Notes: generated by a model from the letters alone, not told the origin. Positions 28,127 to 37,402 are shown, counted from the stretch's first letter. The stretch: 64,000 nt of DNA from Gulosibacter molinativorax (GCF_003010915.2 NZ_CP028426.1:2480001-2544000); one strand, 5' to 3'. Translations and numbers: made by a program.

Positions 28127-28238
28127 TTTGCAATTATTCCCTGATCCAGGCGAAATATTTTCTGACGATTCAGCAAGTCCACAGCATCCCGCGAGCAAGG
28201 AAATTGACGGAAATCAAGCCGTTCACTTGTTGTTCACC

Positions 28239-28244
28239 TATAAT
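28239..28244 (+). promoter_or_regulatory. Probable -10 (TATAAT) of the SRPBCC gene
   Basis: A consensus TATAAT about 79 nt before ATG 28323 in an AT-rich stretch. No convincing -35 at 17 bp is seen. The rest of the 365-bp clpB-SRPBCC interval shows only the HAIR site. Confidence 0.5.
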
Positions 28245-28322
28245 TCACTTAGAAGCATCATTGCTTCCGCTTTTCGCGTCCGCGAGAAGCAACCCAGAAA
28301 TGGCCGCAAAGGAGGCGACAAC

Positions 28323-28946
28323 ATGGGTGAAATCAGCGGGAACATTTCCCGAGTAACTGACAACTACACAGTAACGCTCAGCGCCGACTCAGATTTCGAT
28401 CGAAAGACGATTTGGCGCGCAATCACTCAGGAGCAAGCGCTCTCGACGTGGCTTGGACGACCTTCGAAGTCGATCATGACGGGTGAGTCATTCACCCTGA
28501 CCTACCCGAATGATGCTGACTACAGCATCATCGCGCGAGTGCACGATCGCCGAGTACCGAGTTCGCTCGTGCTCAGCTGGAAGTTCAACGAGCTGCCGGA
28601 AAATTTCGTGCGCATCACGCTCAGCAAGCGACCGGAGGGCGGTACCGAAATCCGCCTCGAGGTCACGGGCCTACGCCGCGAAGACACCGCAGCCGCCGCA
28701 GCAACCTGGCACGCCCAGATGGAGTTCCTCCGGAACTACCTCCAGGGCCGCGAGGTAATCGGGCACGCGCTGCGCTTCCGTCGTGACGAGCTCATACCCG
28801 AGTACGAGCAGCAGATGCTCGATGTCGGCGCACCGCGCCGTTCGCGCCGCGAGCTGCTCGACGAGCTGGAGTTCGAGCAGAGCCATGTACCGCCGCAGGA
28901 CAACGAGTTCCGCCGCGTACTGCACACGCACGGACACCTCGCCTAA
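28323..28946 (+). CDS. SRPBCC/AHSA1-type protein
   Basis: 207 residues. DSDFDRKTIWRAITQEQALSTWLG is the start of the START/Bet v 1-like AHSA1 domain, and LSWKFNELPENFVRITLSK a central strand pair. In eukaryotes AHSA1 domains stimulate Hsp90, while bacterial versions bind small ligands. A Glu/Arg-rich C-terminal tail of about 50 residues follows. AAAGGAGG is an excellent ribosome site. It is divergent from clpB across the HAIR element, which hints at a stress link, but it has its own TATAAT. Confidence 0.78.
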   Translation: MGEISGNISRVTDNYTVTLSADSDFDRKTIWRAITQEQALSTWLGRPSKSIMTGESFTLTYPNDADYSIIARVHDRRVPSSLVLSWKFNELPENFVRITLSKRPEGGTEIRLEVTGLRREDTAAAAATWHAQMEFLRNYLQGREVIGHALRFRRDELIPEYEQQMLDVGAPRRSRRELLDELEFEQSHVPPQDNEFRRVLHTHGHLA

Positions 28947-29237
28947 CGCAGCTAGTTACTCCCGGGGCGGGTGGATGACTTCGGTCACCACCCGCCCCGC
29001 GTCGTTTCCGGCCTTTCGGAACTACGGCGACGCGGTACCCGCTGCGTCACCTCGGCAAACCCGTCGTCACCTCCGCAAACCCGTCGCGAAACGCACTCCA
29101 CGGCACCCCGACTACATCGAGTGACGAGCCTGCAATCTCACTCCAGCAAATCCGTCACGAAACGCACAATGCGCCACGTCCGACTGCATTGAGCGACGGA
29201 TTTACCGAAGTGATTCGGCGGCGGGGTTGGTTCGGAG
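28947..29237. repeat. Family 2 palindromic repeats in intergenic DNA
   Basis: Between two convergent genes, 29044-29212 holds units such as GCAAACCCGTCG, CATCGAGTGACGAGCCTGC, GCAAATCCGTCACG and CATTGAGCGACGGATTTACC, matching arms at 15778 and 18623. No reading frame is supported. Confidence 0.7.
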
Positions 29238-29675
29238 CTACGGCGCGACGCGGTAGCCGCTGCGAATCGCCACCCGGTTCCAAGAGTTCATGACGACCGC
29301 GAGCCAGCTCACTGCCGAGACCTGCTCGGGGTTCAGCGAGCCGTTGTCCCAGTCGGTGCGTTCTGGCACGGACAACCGCGTCACTTCCTCCGCCAGCCCG
29401 AGCGCATCCTGCTCCTGCTCGCTGAAGTACTGCGACTCCCACCACGCGGGCAGCACCGCGAGCCGGTCCGCCGTCTCACCGGCGCTGACCGCGTCCCGCG
29501 TGTGCAGGCGACAGCAGAACGCGCAGCCGTTGAGCTGCGAGACACGGATCTTGACGAGCTCGATGAGCTTCTTGTCGAGCCCAGCCGCCGCTGCGGCCTC
29601 CTCCGCCGACTTACTGAGCGCGACGACCTGCTGGTAAACGTCGGGGTGCTGCTTGCTGATATTTACTCGCGACAT
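29238..29675 (-). CDS. AhpD/carboxymuconolactone decarboxylase-like protein
   Basis: 145 residues of the CMD/AhpD helical fold. LIELVKIRVSQLNGCAFCCRLHTRDA is the family core, with a CxxC (Cys-Ala-Phe-Cys) followed by a nearby His as in AhpD alkylhydroperoxidases that recycle peroxiredoxins. CGGAG precedes the ATG. It is not near an ahpC gene, so a general peroxide-reducing or thiol role is inferred. Confidence 0.88.
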   Translation of the reverse strand: MSRVNISKQHPDVYQQVVALSKSAEEAAAAAGLDKKLIELVKIRVSQLNGCAFCCRLHTRDAVSAGETADRLAVLPAWWESQYFSEQEQDALGLAEEVTRLSVPERTDWDNGSLNPEQVSAVSWLAVVMNSWNRVAIRSGYRVAP

Positions 29676-29887
29676 GTGTGAACTCCGTTTCCGTTGCGTA
29701 GATGTGCCCTACCCACGATGAATAATCGGATGCACCACCGACATCGTGGGACCACTGCGTGCCCCAGAAGTAGGTGACTCCTACATGCTGCTCTCGCGCC
29801 CTGCGAGCCGCCTCCGCATCCCTCGCAACAATGGTGGGGACGAGCTCCTCGCGACCTGCCTCGGCAGGAGACTGTGCCATGCCCCGG

Positions 29888-29893
29888 TAGGCT
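29888..29893 (+). promoter_or_regulatory. -10 element (TAGGCT) of yaeQ-like gene
   Basis: TAGGCT, 8 nt, then ATG 29902; no Shine-Dalgarno sequence. Confidence 0.5.
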
Positions 29894-29901
29894 CGAACAC
29901 T

Positions 29902-30444
29902 ATGGCTATTGGCGCAACCATGCACACGTTCGAGGTCGACCTCTCCCTCATCGATCGGGCGGTGTACGAGAGTTTCACCGTGCGAGTGGCGAGGCACCCC
30001 TCTGAGACCGAGGCCTACATGATGACGCGGTTGCTCGCCTACTGCATGGAGTACGAGGAGGGCATTGCGTTCGCCGAGGGTGGGGTCTCTTCAACCGAAG
30101 AACCGGCCGTGCTGGTACGGGACTTGACCGGGCGAATCACGGCGTGGATCGAGATCGGCGCGCCCGACGCGGCCCGACTGCACTTCGGCAGCAAGCTGGC
30201 CGATCGCACCGCCGTCTACACCCATCGGGATCCGGCGAAGCTCTTGGCCTCGTGGTCGGGCAAGACCATCCACCGAGCCTCGGAGATCCCGCTGCGATCC
30301 TTCGACCCCGGCTTCATTGACAGCGCGACCACGGCGATCGAACGTCGCAACACGATGTCAGTCTCGGTCACCGAGGGCCAGCTGTACCTGACCCTCGGCG
30401 ACCTTCACCTCGAGACCCCGGTGCATGAGACACACGTTGCCTAA
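29902..30444 (+). CDS. YaeQ family protein
   Basis: 180 residues, the normal YaeQ length. VRVARHPSETEAYMMTRLLAYCMEYEEG and LTGRITAWIEIGAPDAARLH are conserved YaeQ blocks, and the fold resembles PD-(D/E)XK nucleases without a proven activity. In E. coli yaeQ was linked to RfaH suppression. It is divergent from the AhpD-like gene. Function unknown. Confidence 0.85.
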   Translation: MAIGATMHTFEVDLSLIDRAVYESFTVRVARHPSETEAYMMTRLLAYCMEYEEGIAFAEGGVSSTEEPAVLVRDLTGRITAWIEIGAPDAARLHFGSKLADRTAVYTHRDPAKLLASWSGKTIHRASEIPLRSFDPGFIDSATTAIERRNTMSVSVTEGQLYLTLGDLHLETPVHETHVA

Positions 30445-30528
30445 CCCGCGCTGCTCAGAGCGGAGCCCCATCACGCTCAGGAGACCGAGCCACATCCTGC
30501 GCGAAACAAGTCAGTCCGGCTCAAACCG

Positions 30529-31788
30529 CTACGAGCCCGGGCCCAGCCCGAGATCGCTCACCAGCACCGCCGCGAGCGCCTCCGCGCCGATCTCCGCGTC
30601 CGCATCCTCGACGTGCTCCTCGTGCGCGTGCGACACTCCGGTCGGGTTGCGCACGAACAGCATCGCGGTTGGCACGTGGGAGGCGAGGATGCCCGCGTCG
30701 TGACCGGCGCCTGTGTCGAGTACCGGCGCATCCGGCAGCGTGACCTCGAGCCGCCGACGTAGGCCGGCGTCGAACGACACGGTCGGGCTGAGCGATTCCT
30801 CGCGAACAGACACCGCGCATCCCTGCTCGCGCGCGAGTTCGTCGGCCCGCTGCGAGATCTCGGCGACGACCTGCGCCGTGACCGCGTCGTCGGGATGCCG
30901 CACGTCGAGCCAGACGTCGACGCGCGAGGCGATCACGTTCGTGCCGCCCGGGATGGGCTGCAGCCGGCCAACCGTCGCGCGGGCGCCGTCGTGGGCACGC
31001 GCGACGCTCGGAATCTGGCCGATCAGCGCGCCGGCAGCTACCAGTGGATCACGACGGTCTTGCATCAGCGTCGTGCCAGCGTGATTGCCCTGGCCAGTGA
31101 AGCTGAGTCGCCAGCGGCCGTGTCCGAGAATCGACGAGCCAATCGCCACCGCCTGACCGAGATCGATGAGTCCGCGGCCCTGCTCGACGTGCAGCTCGAC
31201 GAACGCGCCGATCTGCGCGAGCCGCTCGGGGTCCGGACCCATATGCCGAGGGTCGAGCCCGGCGGCGGCAGACTGCTCGGCAAACGTGTTGCCATCCTCA
31301 TCCGTCAGTGCGAGGGCCTTGTCGAGCGAAATGGCGCCGGTCAGGATGCGTGAGCCGAGGCATGCAATCCCGTACCGTGAGCCCTCTTCCTCGGGGAATA
31401 CCGCAATTGCGAGCGCGCGATCCGGCTGCCTGCCCTGGGCCCGCAGCACATCCACCGCAGCGAGCGCCGACGCGACGCCGAGCGGCCCATCGAACGCACC
31501 GCCGCCCGGCACCGAGTCGAGGTGACTGCCCGTCACGACCGCACCCGAGCGGTCGCCGGAGGGCGTGTCCCACCAGGCCCACATGATGCCGTTGCGGTCG
31601 GTCTCCACATCCAGGCCGCGCGCGATCGCCTCTGCGATGAACCAGCTGCGCAGGTCGAGTTCGGCGGTCGAGTAGACCGGACGCGAGTAGCCACCTCGGG
31701 CGCTGTCACGGCCCACATCCGCGATCGCCGACAGAAGCGAGGTGACCCGATCGGTGCGCTGGTTACCTTCGATGAGGTTACTCGTCAT
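30529..31788 (-). CDS. M20 family amidohydrolase (N-carbamoyl amino acid hydrolase/allantoate type)
   Basis: 419 residues. GSHLDSVPGGGAFDGPLGV holds the metal-binding His and Asp, PEEEGSRYG the Glu pair, LHVEQGRGL the second His, and TGAGHDAGILAS with HAHEEHVED the C-terminal metal His. This pattern is that of the hydantoinase/carbamoylase subfamily (AllC, HyuC), which cleaves N-carbamoyl or allantoate bonds with two metal ions. Its ATG overlaps the oxidase stop (TAATG), so the two are translated together. Exact substrate unknown. Confidence 0.88.
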   Translation of the reverse strand: MTSNLIEGNQRTDRVTSLLSAIADVGRDSARGGYSRPVYSTAELDLRSWFIAEAIARGLDVETDRNGIMWAWWDTPSGDRSGAVVTGSHLDSVPGGGAFDGPLGVASALAAVDVLRAQGRQPDRALAIAVFPEEEGSRYGIACLGSRILTGAISLDKALALTDEDGNTFAEQSAAAGLDPRHMGPDPERLAQIGAFVELHVEQGRGLIDLGQAVAIGSSILGHGRWRLSFTGQGNHAGTTLMQDRRDPLVAAGALIGQIPSVARAHDGARATVGRLQPIPGGTNVIASRVDVWLDVRHPDDAVTAQVVAEISQRADELAREQGCAVSVREESLSPTVSFDAGLRRRLEVTLPDAPVLDTGAGHDAGILASHVPTAMLFVRNPTGVSHAHEEHVEDADAEIGAEALAAVLVSDLGLGPGS

Positions 31789-32978
31789 TACACTGCCTCC
31801 CGACCGAACGGCCCTGTGCCGTAGTCCTTGAATTGGTTCTGTGCGACGCGGAACTCCTGCGGCACGGTACCGGTTCCGGTCGCGAGATCGGCGGCAAGCT
31901 CACCGAGCAGTGGGGCGAACTTACCGCCGTGGCCGGAGCACGCCGACACGACGACGACGCCGTCGGCCTCGTCGATCACGAAGTCCTCGTTCTGCGTGTT
32001 CGTGAACAGGCACGTGGTCTCGGCATAGGGCTCGGGCACGACGCCGGGGAGGAACTCTTCCGCGTACGCGATCATCTTCGCGCGCATCTCAGGGCGGATT
32101 CGCCCGTCCTGATCGAGCGCCGAAGGGATGACCGGGCCGCCGTTGAACTGCGCCAGCTTCTGCCCGCGGAACTCGGCGTCACGACCGCCGGGCAACCCGT
32201 AGGTCTCGAACTCGAAGCGCTTGTGGATGAACGTGGGCCAGGAAGGATAAGTGTTGCCGGATGCATCCTGCTCTCGCCAGGGCATGTGAAAGGCCTGTTC
32301 CTGCCGTACCTCGAGTTTCGGGAACGATTCGAGGAAGGCGCTCGGCAACGCCAGATCCTGCAGCAGGTGCGGGAACCAGCCACCGGCCGCAACGATGACC
32401 TTCGCACCAGCGACTCGCTCGCCGGTGGCGGATTTCACCACGAAACCGCCGAACGCGGTGCGCGTGATGCCCGCGACCTCCCAGTTCGTGCGCAGGTCGA
32501 CGCGACCGGTCGCGACCGCGAGGTCGAGCATCGTCTCGACGGTGGTGATCGCATCGAGCACGCCCGAGCCAGGGTGGTAGAGCACCTCGGTATCGAAGTT
32601 GAACTGCGGGAAGCGAGCCCGCGCATCCGCAGCCGCGAGCAGCTCGTGCTCGACCCCGGCCCGTTCGAGCACGCGGGCGAGCAGCTCCGGCTGGCGAACC
32701 GCGCCGAAGTCGATCGCGCCGGTCGGGGTGATGAGGTGCTTCCCCGCAGCCCGCTCGAGCGCATCCCAACCGCTGCGAGCCCGCACGACCAAGTCGGTGT
32801 AGAGCTGCGATGGGTATGCGTAGCGGAAGATCCGCGCGGAGCCGTGCGAGCTGCCCTCGTCGTTGGCGGGCGTTGTACGTTCGACCACGGTGACGTTGTG
32901 GCCCCGCTCGGCCAGCTGCCAGGCGGCGGCCGCGCCAGCGAGTCCGGCTCCGATAACGATGTAGTCCGATAGAGGCAT
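31788..32978 (-). CDS. Monomeric sarcosine oxidase/N-methyltryptophan oxidase-like FAD enzyme
   Basis: 396 residues. IGAGLAGAAAAWQLAERGH (9-27) is the FAD-binding Rossmann motif, and the C-terminal SACSGHGGKFAPLLGELAADL is typical of MSOX/SoxA. CLFTNTQNEDFVID contains the Cys that carries FAD covalently in MSOX. It oxidises N-methyl or secondary amines, releasing H2O2 and formaldehyde. ATG 32978 follows AGAGGAG. Coupling with a carbamoylase-type hydrolase suggests degradation of an N-modified amino acid. Confidence 0.87.
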   Translation of the reverse strand: MPLSDYIVIGAGLAGAAAAWQLAERGHNVTVVERTTPANDEGSSHGSARIFRYAYPSQLYTDLVVRARSGWDALERAAGKHLITPTGAIDFGAVRQPELLARVLERAGVEHELLAAADARARFPQFNFDTEVLYHPGSGVLDAITTVETMLDLAVATGRVDLRTNWEVAGITRTAFGGFVVKSATGERVAGAKVIVAAGGWFPHLLQDLALPSAFLESFPKLEVRQEQAFHMPWREQDASGNTYPSWPTFIHKRFEFETYGLPGGRDAEFRGQKLAQFNGGPVIPSALDQDGRIRPEMRAKMIAYAEEFLPGVVPEPYAETTCLFTNTQNEDFVIDEADGVVVVSACSGHGGKFAPLLGELAADLATGTGTVPQEFRVAQNQFKDYGTGPFGREAV

Positions 32979-33086
32979 GGTGCTACTCCTCTGGAGTGTG
33001 TCGACGATTAATTGCCTTGGTAATGAATAGAACTCCCGAGTGATAGCAAAGTCCAATATAATCTTGGGAAGAATTGTTTTGACTTG

Positions 33087-33103
33087 GCTAATAAATACTT
33101 AGC
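33087..33103. promoter_or_regulatory. Candidate LysR operator (GCTAA-N7-TTAGC)
   Basis: The inverted repeat GCTAA-TAAATAC-TTAGC fits the T-N11-A pattern and sits 25 bp before the lysR-type gene, in the divergent gap of 149 bp that also serves the oxidase operon. Confidence 0.55.
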
Positions 33104-33127
33104 TAATGAACCGAGATTGGATGCGCG

Positions 33128-34009
33128 ATGGAACTTCGGCAGTTGCGATACTTTCTGGCGGTCGCCGAAGAACTCCACTTCGGCCGAGCGGCCGAGCGGC
33201 TCCGGGTGTCTCAGCCGCCGCTTTCGGTCGCGGTGAAGTCGCTCGAGGATGAGCTCGGCGTTTCACTCTTCAACCGCAGTACCCGCAGGGTCACCCTGAC
33301 CCCCGAGGGTGAGCTGCTGCAGCGGCGCGTGACGCCGATCCTCGAGGACCTCGACCAGGTCGCTAGCGAGGTGGCCGACGTTCGAAAGGGCCTGCGCGGG
33401 CTCCTGCGCATCGGTTACGTCAGCTCCGCGAGCTACACGATCCTGCCCCGGGCCGTGCAGCTGTTTCAGGGGCGGCTCCCCCTCATCGATCTCCAGCTCA
33501 ATCCGCTCACGAGTGGTGAGCAGCTTGAGCGGATGCGCGACGGCGGCATCGATCTCGGCATTGTTCGCGACCAGAGCGCCGTGCCGGGCCTGCGCCTGGA
33601 GCCCGTGCTCGAGGAGCGACTCGTCGTCGTGCTCCCGGTCGAGCATCCGCTGAGCCGCTTCGAGACCGTGAAGGTCGAGCAGCTCGAGGGCGAACCCCTC
33701 GTGCTGTTCGCGCACGAACTCATGCCCGGCTACGTGACGCGTATCACCGAGGTGCTGGAGGCCAATGGTGCGATGCCGCGGGTCGTGCAGCGAATCGTGC
33801 ATCAGGAGACGGTGCTCGGGCTGGTCGCTGCGGGAGTAGGGCTTTCGGTGCTGCCCGAGTCGGTCGCACGCATCTCGATGCCTGGCGTTGCCGTGCGACC
33901 GCTTGCCGGGGATCCAATTTCCCGGCTACAGCTAGCCGCGCCCGGAACCCTCGCCCCCGCAGCGCGGGCATTCGCCGAGTGCGTGCGCGACGCGAGCGCG
34001 GCTGTGTAG
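33128..34009 (+). CDS. LysR-type transcriptional regulator
   Basis: 293 residues. The N-terminal winged HTH (MELRQLRYFLAVAEELHFGRAAERL, then VSQPPLSVAVKSLEDELGVSLF) is classical, and the rest is the periplasmic-binding-like effector domain. It is divergent from the oxidase-amidohydrolase operon with a shared operator-like dyad, so it probably controls that operon in response to the operon's substrate. Autorepression is likely. Effector unknown. Confidence 0.92.
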   Translation: MELRQLRYFLAVAEELHFGRAAERLRVSQPPLSVAVKSLEDELGVSLFNRSTRRVTLTPEGELLQRRVTPILEDLDQVASEVADVRKGLRGLLRIGYVSSASYTILPRAVQLFQGRLPLIDLQLNPLTSGEQLERMRDGGIDLGIVRDQSAVPGLRLEPVLEERLVVVLPVEHPLSRFETVKVEQLEGEPLVLFAHELMPGYVTRITEVLEANGAMPRVVQRIVHQETVLGLVAAGVGLSVLPESVARISMPGVAVRPLAGDPISRLQLAAPGTLAPAARAFAECVRDASAAV

Positions 34010-34033
34010 CCGAGCTGCGCCAGTCGGACGTCG

Positions 34034-35524
34034 CTAGGCCTCGCCCTCCGGGCTCTCGTCCTCCGCGCGGTCAGCATCCTGGGCTTCCGGGCTCTCAGCC
34101 CCGAGGATCCGCCGGACCGCGGCCAGCGGAATCGGCAGCCACGTGGGTCGGAACTCCGACTCGTACAGCGTCTCGTAGATCGCCTTGTCGAGTTCGTAGG
34201 CCTCGAGGACGCGACGCTCGTCTTCCTCGCGAATCGCGCGCCCCGGCGTGCCCGAAGTATCACGCTCCGCGACCACCTCGTCGACGTAACCCTCGAGGAA
34301 CGCCTCGCGGGCCGCATCCGCCCAATCGCGGGCGACCTCGTGGCCCGCCTGTAGCGTCAGCGATCCGGCAACGTAATCGAACGAGCGCAATAGCCCCGCG
34401 ACATCGCGCGCGGGAACATCAGGCGCATTCCGCGATTCCAACGGCCGCAGCGGCTCGCCCTCGAAGTCGAGCAACACCCAGCCGCGATCCGGCACGGCAA
34501 GCACCTGGCCCAGGTGGAAGTCGCCGTGGATGCGCTGCAGCGTCGGCCACTTTGCGTCACTCGCGAGCGCATACACTCGCTCGACCTCGGTCGCGTATTC
34601 GCGCAGTTCGGGCACCGCCTCCGCGGCGAGCTCGTAGCGGCGCCACATCTGCTGGGTCGCGAGGTCGATGTCGGCCTGTTCGGGCTCGACGGTCGGCATC
34701 ACACGGCGCAGCGTCGCGTGCACCTCGGCCGTGGCGCGGCCCAAAGCCCGGGCCAGCGGCGTGAAGTCCTCGCCACCCTCGGCTGCGCGCAGTGCCACTC
34801 GCCACGCATCCTCGACCCCCACAAAAAACTCCTGCGCGAACGCGAGGTGGCCGGCGACCTGCTTGCCGTCCGCATCGGGCCACACGGCCGAGACCTGCCC
34901 GAACGTCGGCGGCACATGCAGCGAGCCGGTGGCCGCGAGCGCGGTCTGCAGCGTCACGTCCGGGTTATCGCCCGCATGCAGCGTGCGGAAAAGCTTCACG
35001 ATGAGCGGCACGGCCGCATCCCCGTTTTCGTCCTGCAGCTCGCAAATGATCGACGTGTTCGACTGCTCGCCCGAGAGCACGCGCGAAGTCACGAAGCGGC
35101 CAGCCTTCGCCCCCGGCATCGGCTGGCCATACACGCGCACGCGCGGCACACCATCCGCGCCGACCGCGCCCGAGGCCTCCTTCTCATCCGCGATCAGGCG
35201 AATGAGCGCGTGCGCAAACGCCTGATCGTGTGTTCCGTCGACGAGCGCGGCGCGATCGCCGTGCTCCCGGATCGGCCCGATGAATCCGAGCGCGTCGACC
35301 TGCGCATCCACATCGCGGATCACGAGCGGCACCTGGTACAGCGGCGCGGGCTTCCGCGAGTGGTCGCGCACCAACGCGACCGTGATGAGCCGCAGCGCCG
35401 CGTCCGACTCGACCGGCTCGAGCTCGTAGCTTCCGATGAGCTCGAGCTCCGGGGTCGTCGAGCCGCCGACATACCACCGCTGCCGGGGCATCCATTCGCT
35501 GAGCAGGGTGAGCACATCAGACAT
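34034..35524 (-). CDS. mak: Maltokinase (Mak/Pep2 type)
   Basis: About 496 residues. WMPRQRWYVGG is the N-terminal cap signature of maltokinases, RIHGDFHLGQVL the HGDxHxxQ catalytic loop with the Asp base and WVLLDFEGEP the metal-binding DFEGEP of this aminoglycoside-kinase-like family. It phosphorylates maltose to maltose 1-phosphate in the TreS-Mak-GlgE route of alpha-glucan synthesis. ATG 35524 follows GGAAGG; the open frame upstream is not needed. treS, glgE and glgB are not adjacent. Confidence 0.92.
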   Translation of the reverse strand: MSDVLTLLSEWMPRQRWYVGGSTTPELELIGSYELEPVESDAALRLITVALVRDHSRKPAPLYQVPLVIRDVDAQVDALGFIGPIREHGDRAALVDGTHDQAFAHALIRLIADEKEASGAVGADGVPRVRVYGQPMPGAKAGRFVTSRVLSGEQSNTSIICELQDENGDAAVPLIVKLFRTLHAGDNPDVTLQTALAATGSLHVPPTFGQVSAVWPDADGKQVAGHLAFAQEFFVGVEDAWRVALRAAEGGEDFTPLARALGRATAEVHATLRRVMPTVEPEQADIDLATQQMWRRYELAAEAVPELREYATEVERVYALASDAKWPTLQRIHGDFHLGQVLAVPDRGWVLLDFEGEPLRPLESRNAPDVPARDVAGLLRSFDYVAGSLTLQAGHEVARDWADAAREAFLEGYVDEVVAERDTSGTPGRAIREEDERRVLEAYELDKAIYETLYESEFRPTWLPIPLAAVRRILGAESPEAQDADRAEDESPEGEA

Positions 35525-35671
35525 GCGGTGGCGCCTTCCAATAGCAATCGTGCGGAGAATAGCGGCGGGCACGAGCGGACCGCCGCGACCACATCCAAGG
35601 CTAGTGGCCGCCGCCTGACCGCGCCGTAACCACACCCCGACGCCGAGATTTCCTTAGCGCGTGCACGCGAG

Positions 35672-35677
35672 TAAACT
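35672..35677 (+). promoter_or_regulatory. -10 element (TAAACT) of leaderless Nudix gene
   Basis: TAAACT, 6 nt, then ATG 35684; no Shine-Dalgarno sequence. Confidence 0.55.
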
Positions 35678-35683
35678 TGGCCC

Positions 35684-36202
35684 ATGGCACTCCCACAGGT
35701 GTGCGTCACGTATCTGCTCCGCGAAAGTTCCCGGGGCACTCAGGTTCTACTCGGACGCAAAAAGTACGGGCTGGGCGAGGGAAAACTCGTCGGCCTCGGC
35801 GGGAAGCTGCACCCGGGCGAGCATCCTCGCTACGCAGCGATTCGCGAGATCGAAGAGGAATCGAGCGTCTTCGTCGACCCGAAGGCCCTCCAGCACACGG
35901 GCCTGCTCACCTACATTTTCCCGACGAAGCCCTCGTGGTCGCAGGAATCCTGGGTGTACCTGTGCCGCGACTGGATCGGGCACCCGATCGAGACCGAGGA
36001 ACTCGTGCCCGAGTGGCATCCACTCGATGACGCGCCGCTCGCGCGCATGTGGTCGGATGCGCAGTACTGGCTCCCGCGGGCACTCCAAGGCAATTTCATT
36101 CGCGCGAGCTACATCTTCGGCCACGATCTCGACACCGCCGTCGCGTCCGACGACCCCTCGACCGGCCTGCCCTCGGTGCCGCCGCAGGGCACCCTCGGCT
36201 AG
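35684..36202 (+). CDS. MTH1-like Nudix hydrolase, 8-oxo-dGTP diphosphatase
   Basis: 172 residues. The Nudix box runs from GKLHPGE to REIEEESSV, where the normal EExG has Ser for Gly. VLLGRKKYGLGEGKLVGLGGK is close to human MTH1 (LLGMKKRGFGAG), so removal of oxidised purine nucleotides is the probable role. The C-terminal 25 residues are disordered-looking. The gene is leaderless. Confidence 0.85.
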   Translation: MALPQVCVTYLLRESSRGTQVLLGRKKYGLGEGKLVGLGGKLHPGEHPRYAAIREIEEESSVFVDPKALQHTGLLTYIFPTKPSWSQESWVYLCRDWIGHPIETEELVPEWHPLDDAPLARMWSDAQYWLPRALQGNFIRASYIFGHDLDTAVASDDPSTGLPSVPPQGTLG

Positions 36203-36217
36203 CGCCCGAATTGCCCG

Positions 36218-37402
36218 CTAGCGACGCTCCGAAACCGTCACCGTAAACTTCTCGGTCCGGTTCAGCTGCTGCGTCGGCCCGACGATGTTCTCGAGATGCT
36301 GCCGGTGCTTGAGGTGCGAGTTGAACACCGTGACGAGCAGCCCGCCCGACCGCAGCATCCGCGCGGCACCGCGAAACAGCTCGTTCGCGAGTCCCGGGTC
36401 GACCTGCCGCCCGTCGTGAAACGGCGGATTACACAGCACGAGATCGACGCTCCCAGGCTCGATCCCCGCCCCCGCATTCGCGCGCAGCACCTCGATGCGC
36501 TCGGCGAAGCCGTTCGCTTCGGCTGTCTGCTCGGCGGACGCGCAGGCCCACCAGGATGCGTCGGTCGCGATCACGTTCGCGTCGGCAAAGCTGCGGGCGA
36601 GGACGGCCGCAAGGAGCCCCGTGCCGCAGCCGAGGTCGACGGCGGTGTGGATGCTCGGCTCACCGTCCGAGACGACGTCGGCCAGTGAGACGGTACCCGG
36701 ACGGTCGCCCGGGATCGACTGCAGCAGCACGCGCGTACCGAGGTCGAGCGTCGTGCCCGCGAAGGCACCGCCGCGGGCCGCGACGACGAGGTCGAGCTCC
36801 TCGAGCTGCGCGGTGCGCGGGAAGGCGTTGGCCTCGGTCACCGCATCGGGAATCCGCCCGGTCGCAACGATCGCGCGCGACTTGCGCATCCCACGCGTGC
36901 CCCGCACATCCGCGAAATACTTCCCGAGCACCTCGTTCATCGAGCGCGTAAGGTGCTTCTCCCGGGCGCCCAAGATGACCCGCGCATCCGGCGCCGCCTG
37001 GCGGTGGATGCACTGGGCGAGGTCCTCGAGTTCGGCGAGCGATTTCGGGAGGCGGCCAACAACGAGGGTGACGTCGGTGAAGAGGCTGCCATCGGGGGTT
37101 TCCTCGCGGACCACGCCTTTCGATACGGCCGCCTCCCGCTCGTCGAGTAGCGAAGCGTATCGAGACGCCTCCGGCCCGCGCAAGGAGCCGACCCCGAAGT
37201 CGCTAAAGACCCGCACATCCTGCGCCCCGAGCGCGAACAACGGGGCGACGAATGCGGCCTCGGCATCGTCAATCACCGCGACCGCGCCAGGCACGGCCCC
37301 GGTGTCGAGCGCCTCCGCGAGCACGACATCCACAACGGGATCGTCATGCAGCGCCGTGCCCCCGCGTCCTGCCGATGCTTCGCCGGAGACGGCGTCGCTC
37401 AA
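36218..37402 (-). CDS. RlmG/RsmC-like 23S or 16S rRNA guanine methyltransferase
   Basis: 394 residues. The C-terminal half holds AVDLGCGTGLLAAVLA (SAM motif I) and LCNPPFHDGRQV, the NPPF catalytic motif with the H of RsmC/RlmG. The N-terminal half is the degenerate duplicate domain of this family. Residues about 78-94 (ASRYASLLDEREAAVSKG) are encoded by a family 1 repeat inserted in frame. The ATG overlaps the previous gene by 4 bp (37399-37402). Target guanine unproven. Confidence 0.85.
   Translation of the reverse strand: MSDAVSGEASAGRGGTALHDDPVVDVVLAEALDTGAVPGAVAVIDDAEAAFVAPLFALGAQDVRVFSDFGVGSLRGPEASRYASLLDEREAAVSKGVVREETPDGSLFTDVTLVVGRLPKSLAELEDLAQCIHRQAAPDARVILGAREKHLTRSMNEVLGKYFADVRGTRGMRKSRAIVATGRIPDAVTEANAFPRTAQLEELDLVVAARGGAFAGTTLDLGTRVLLQSIPGDRPGTVSLADVVSDGEPSIHTAVDLGCGTGLLAAVLARSFADANVIATDASWWACASAEQTAEANGFAERIEVLRANAGAGIEPGSVDLVLCNPPFHDGRQVDPGLANELFRGAARMLRSGGLLVTVFNSHLKHRQHLENIVGPTQQLNRTEKFTVTVSERR
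37118..37167. repeat. Family 1 repeat inside a coding region
   Basis: TTTCGATACGGCCGCCTCCC followed by GCTCGTCGAGTAGCGAAGCG and TATCGAGA shows both ends of family 1 within the methyltransferase frame. It keeps the frame open and adds about 16 residues. Confidence 0.75.
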
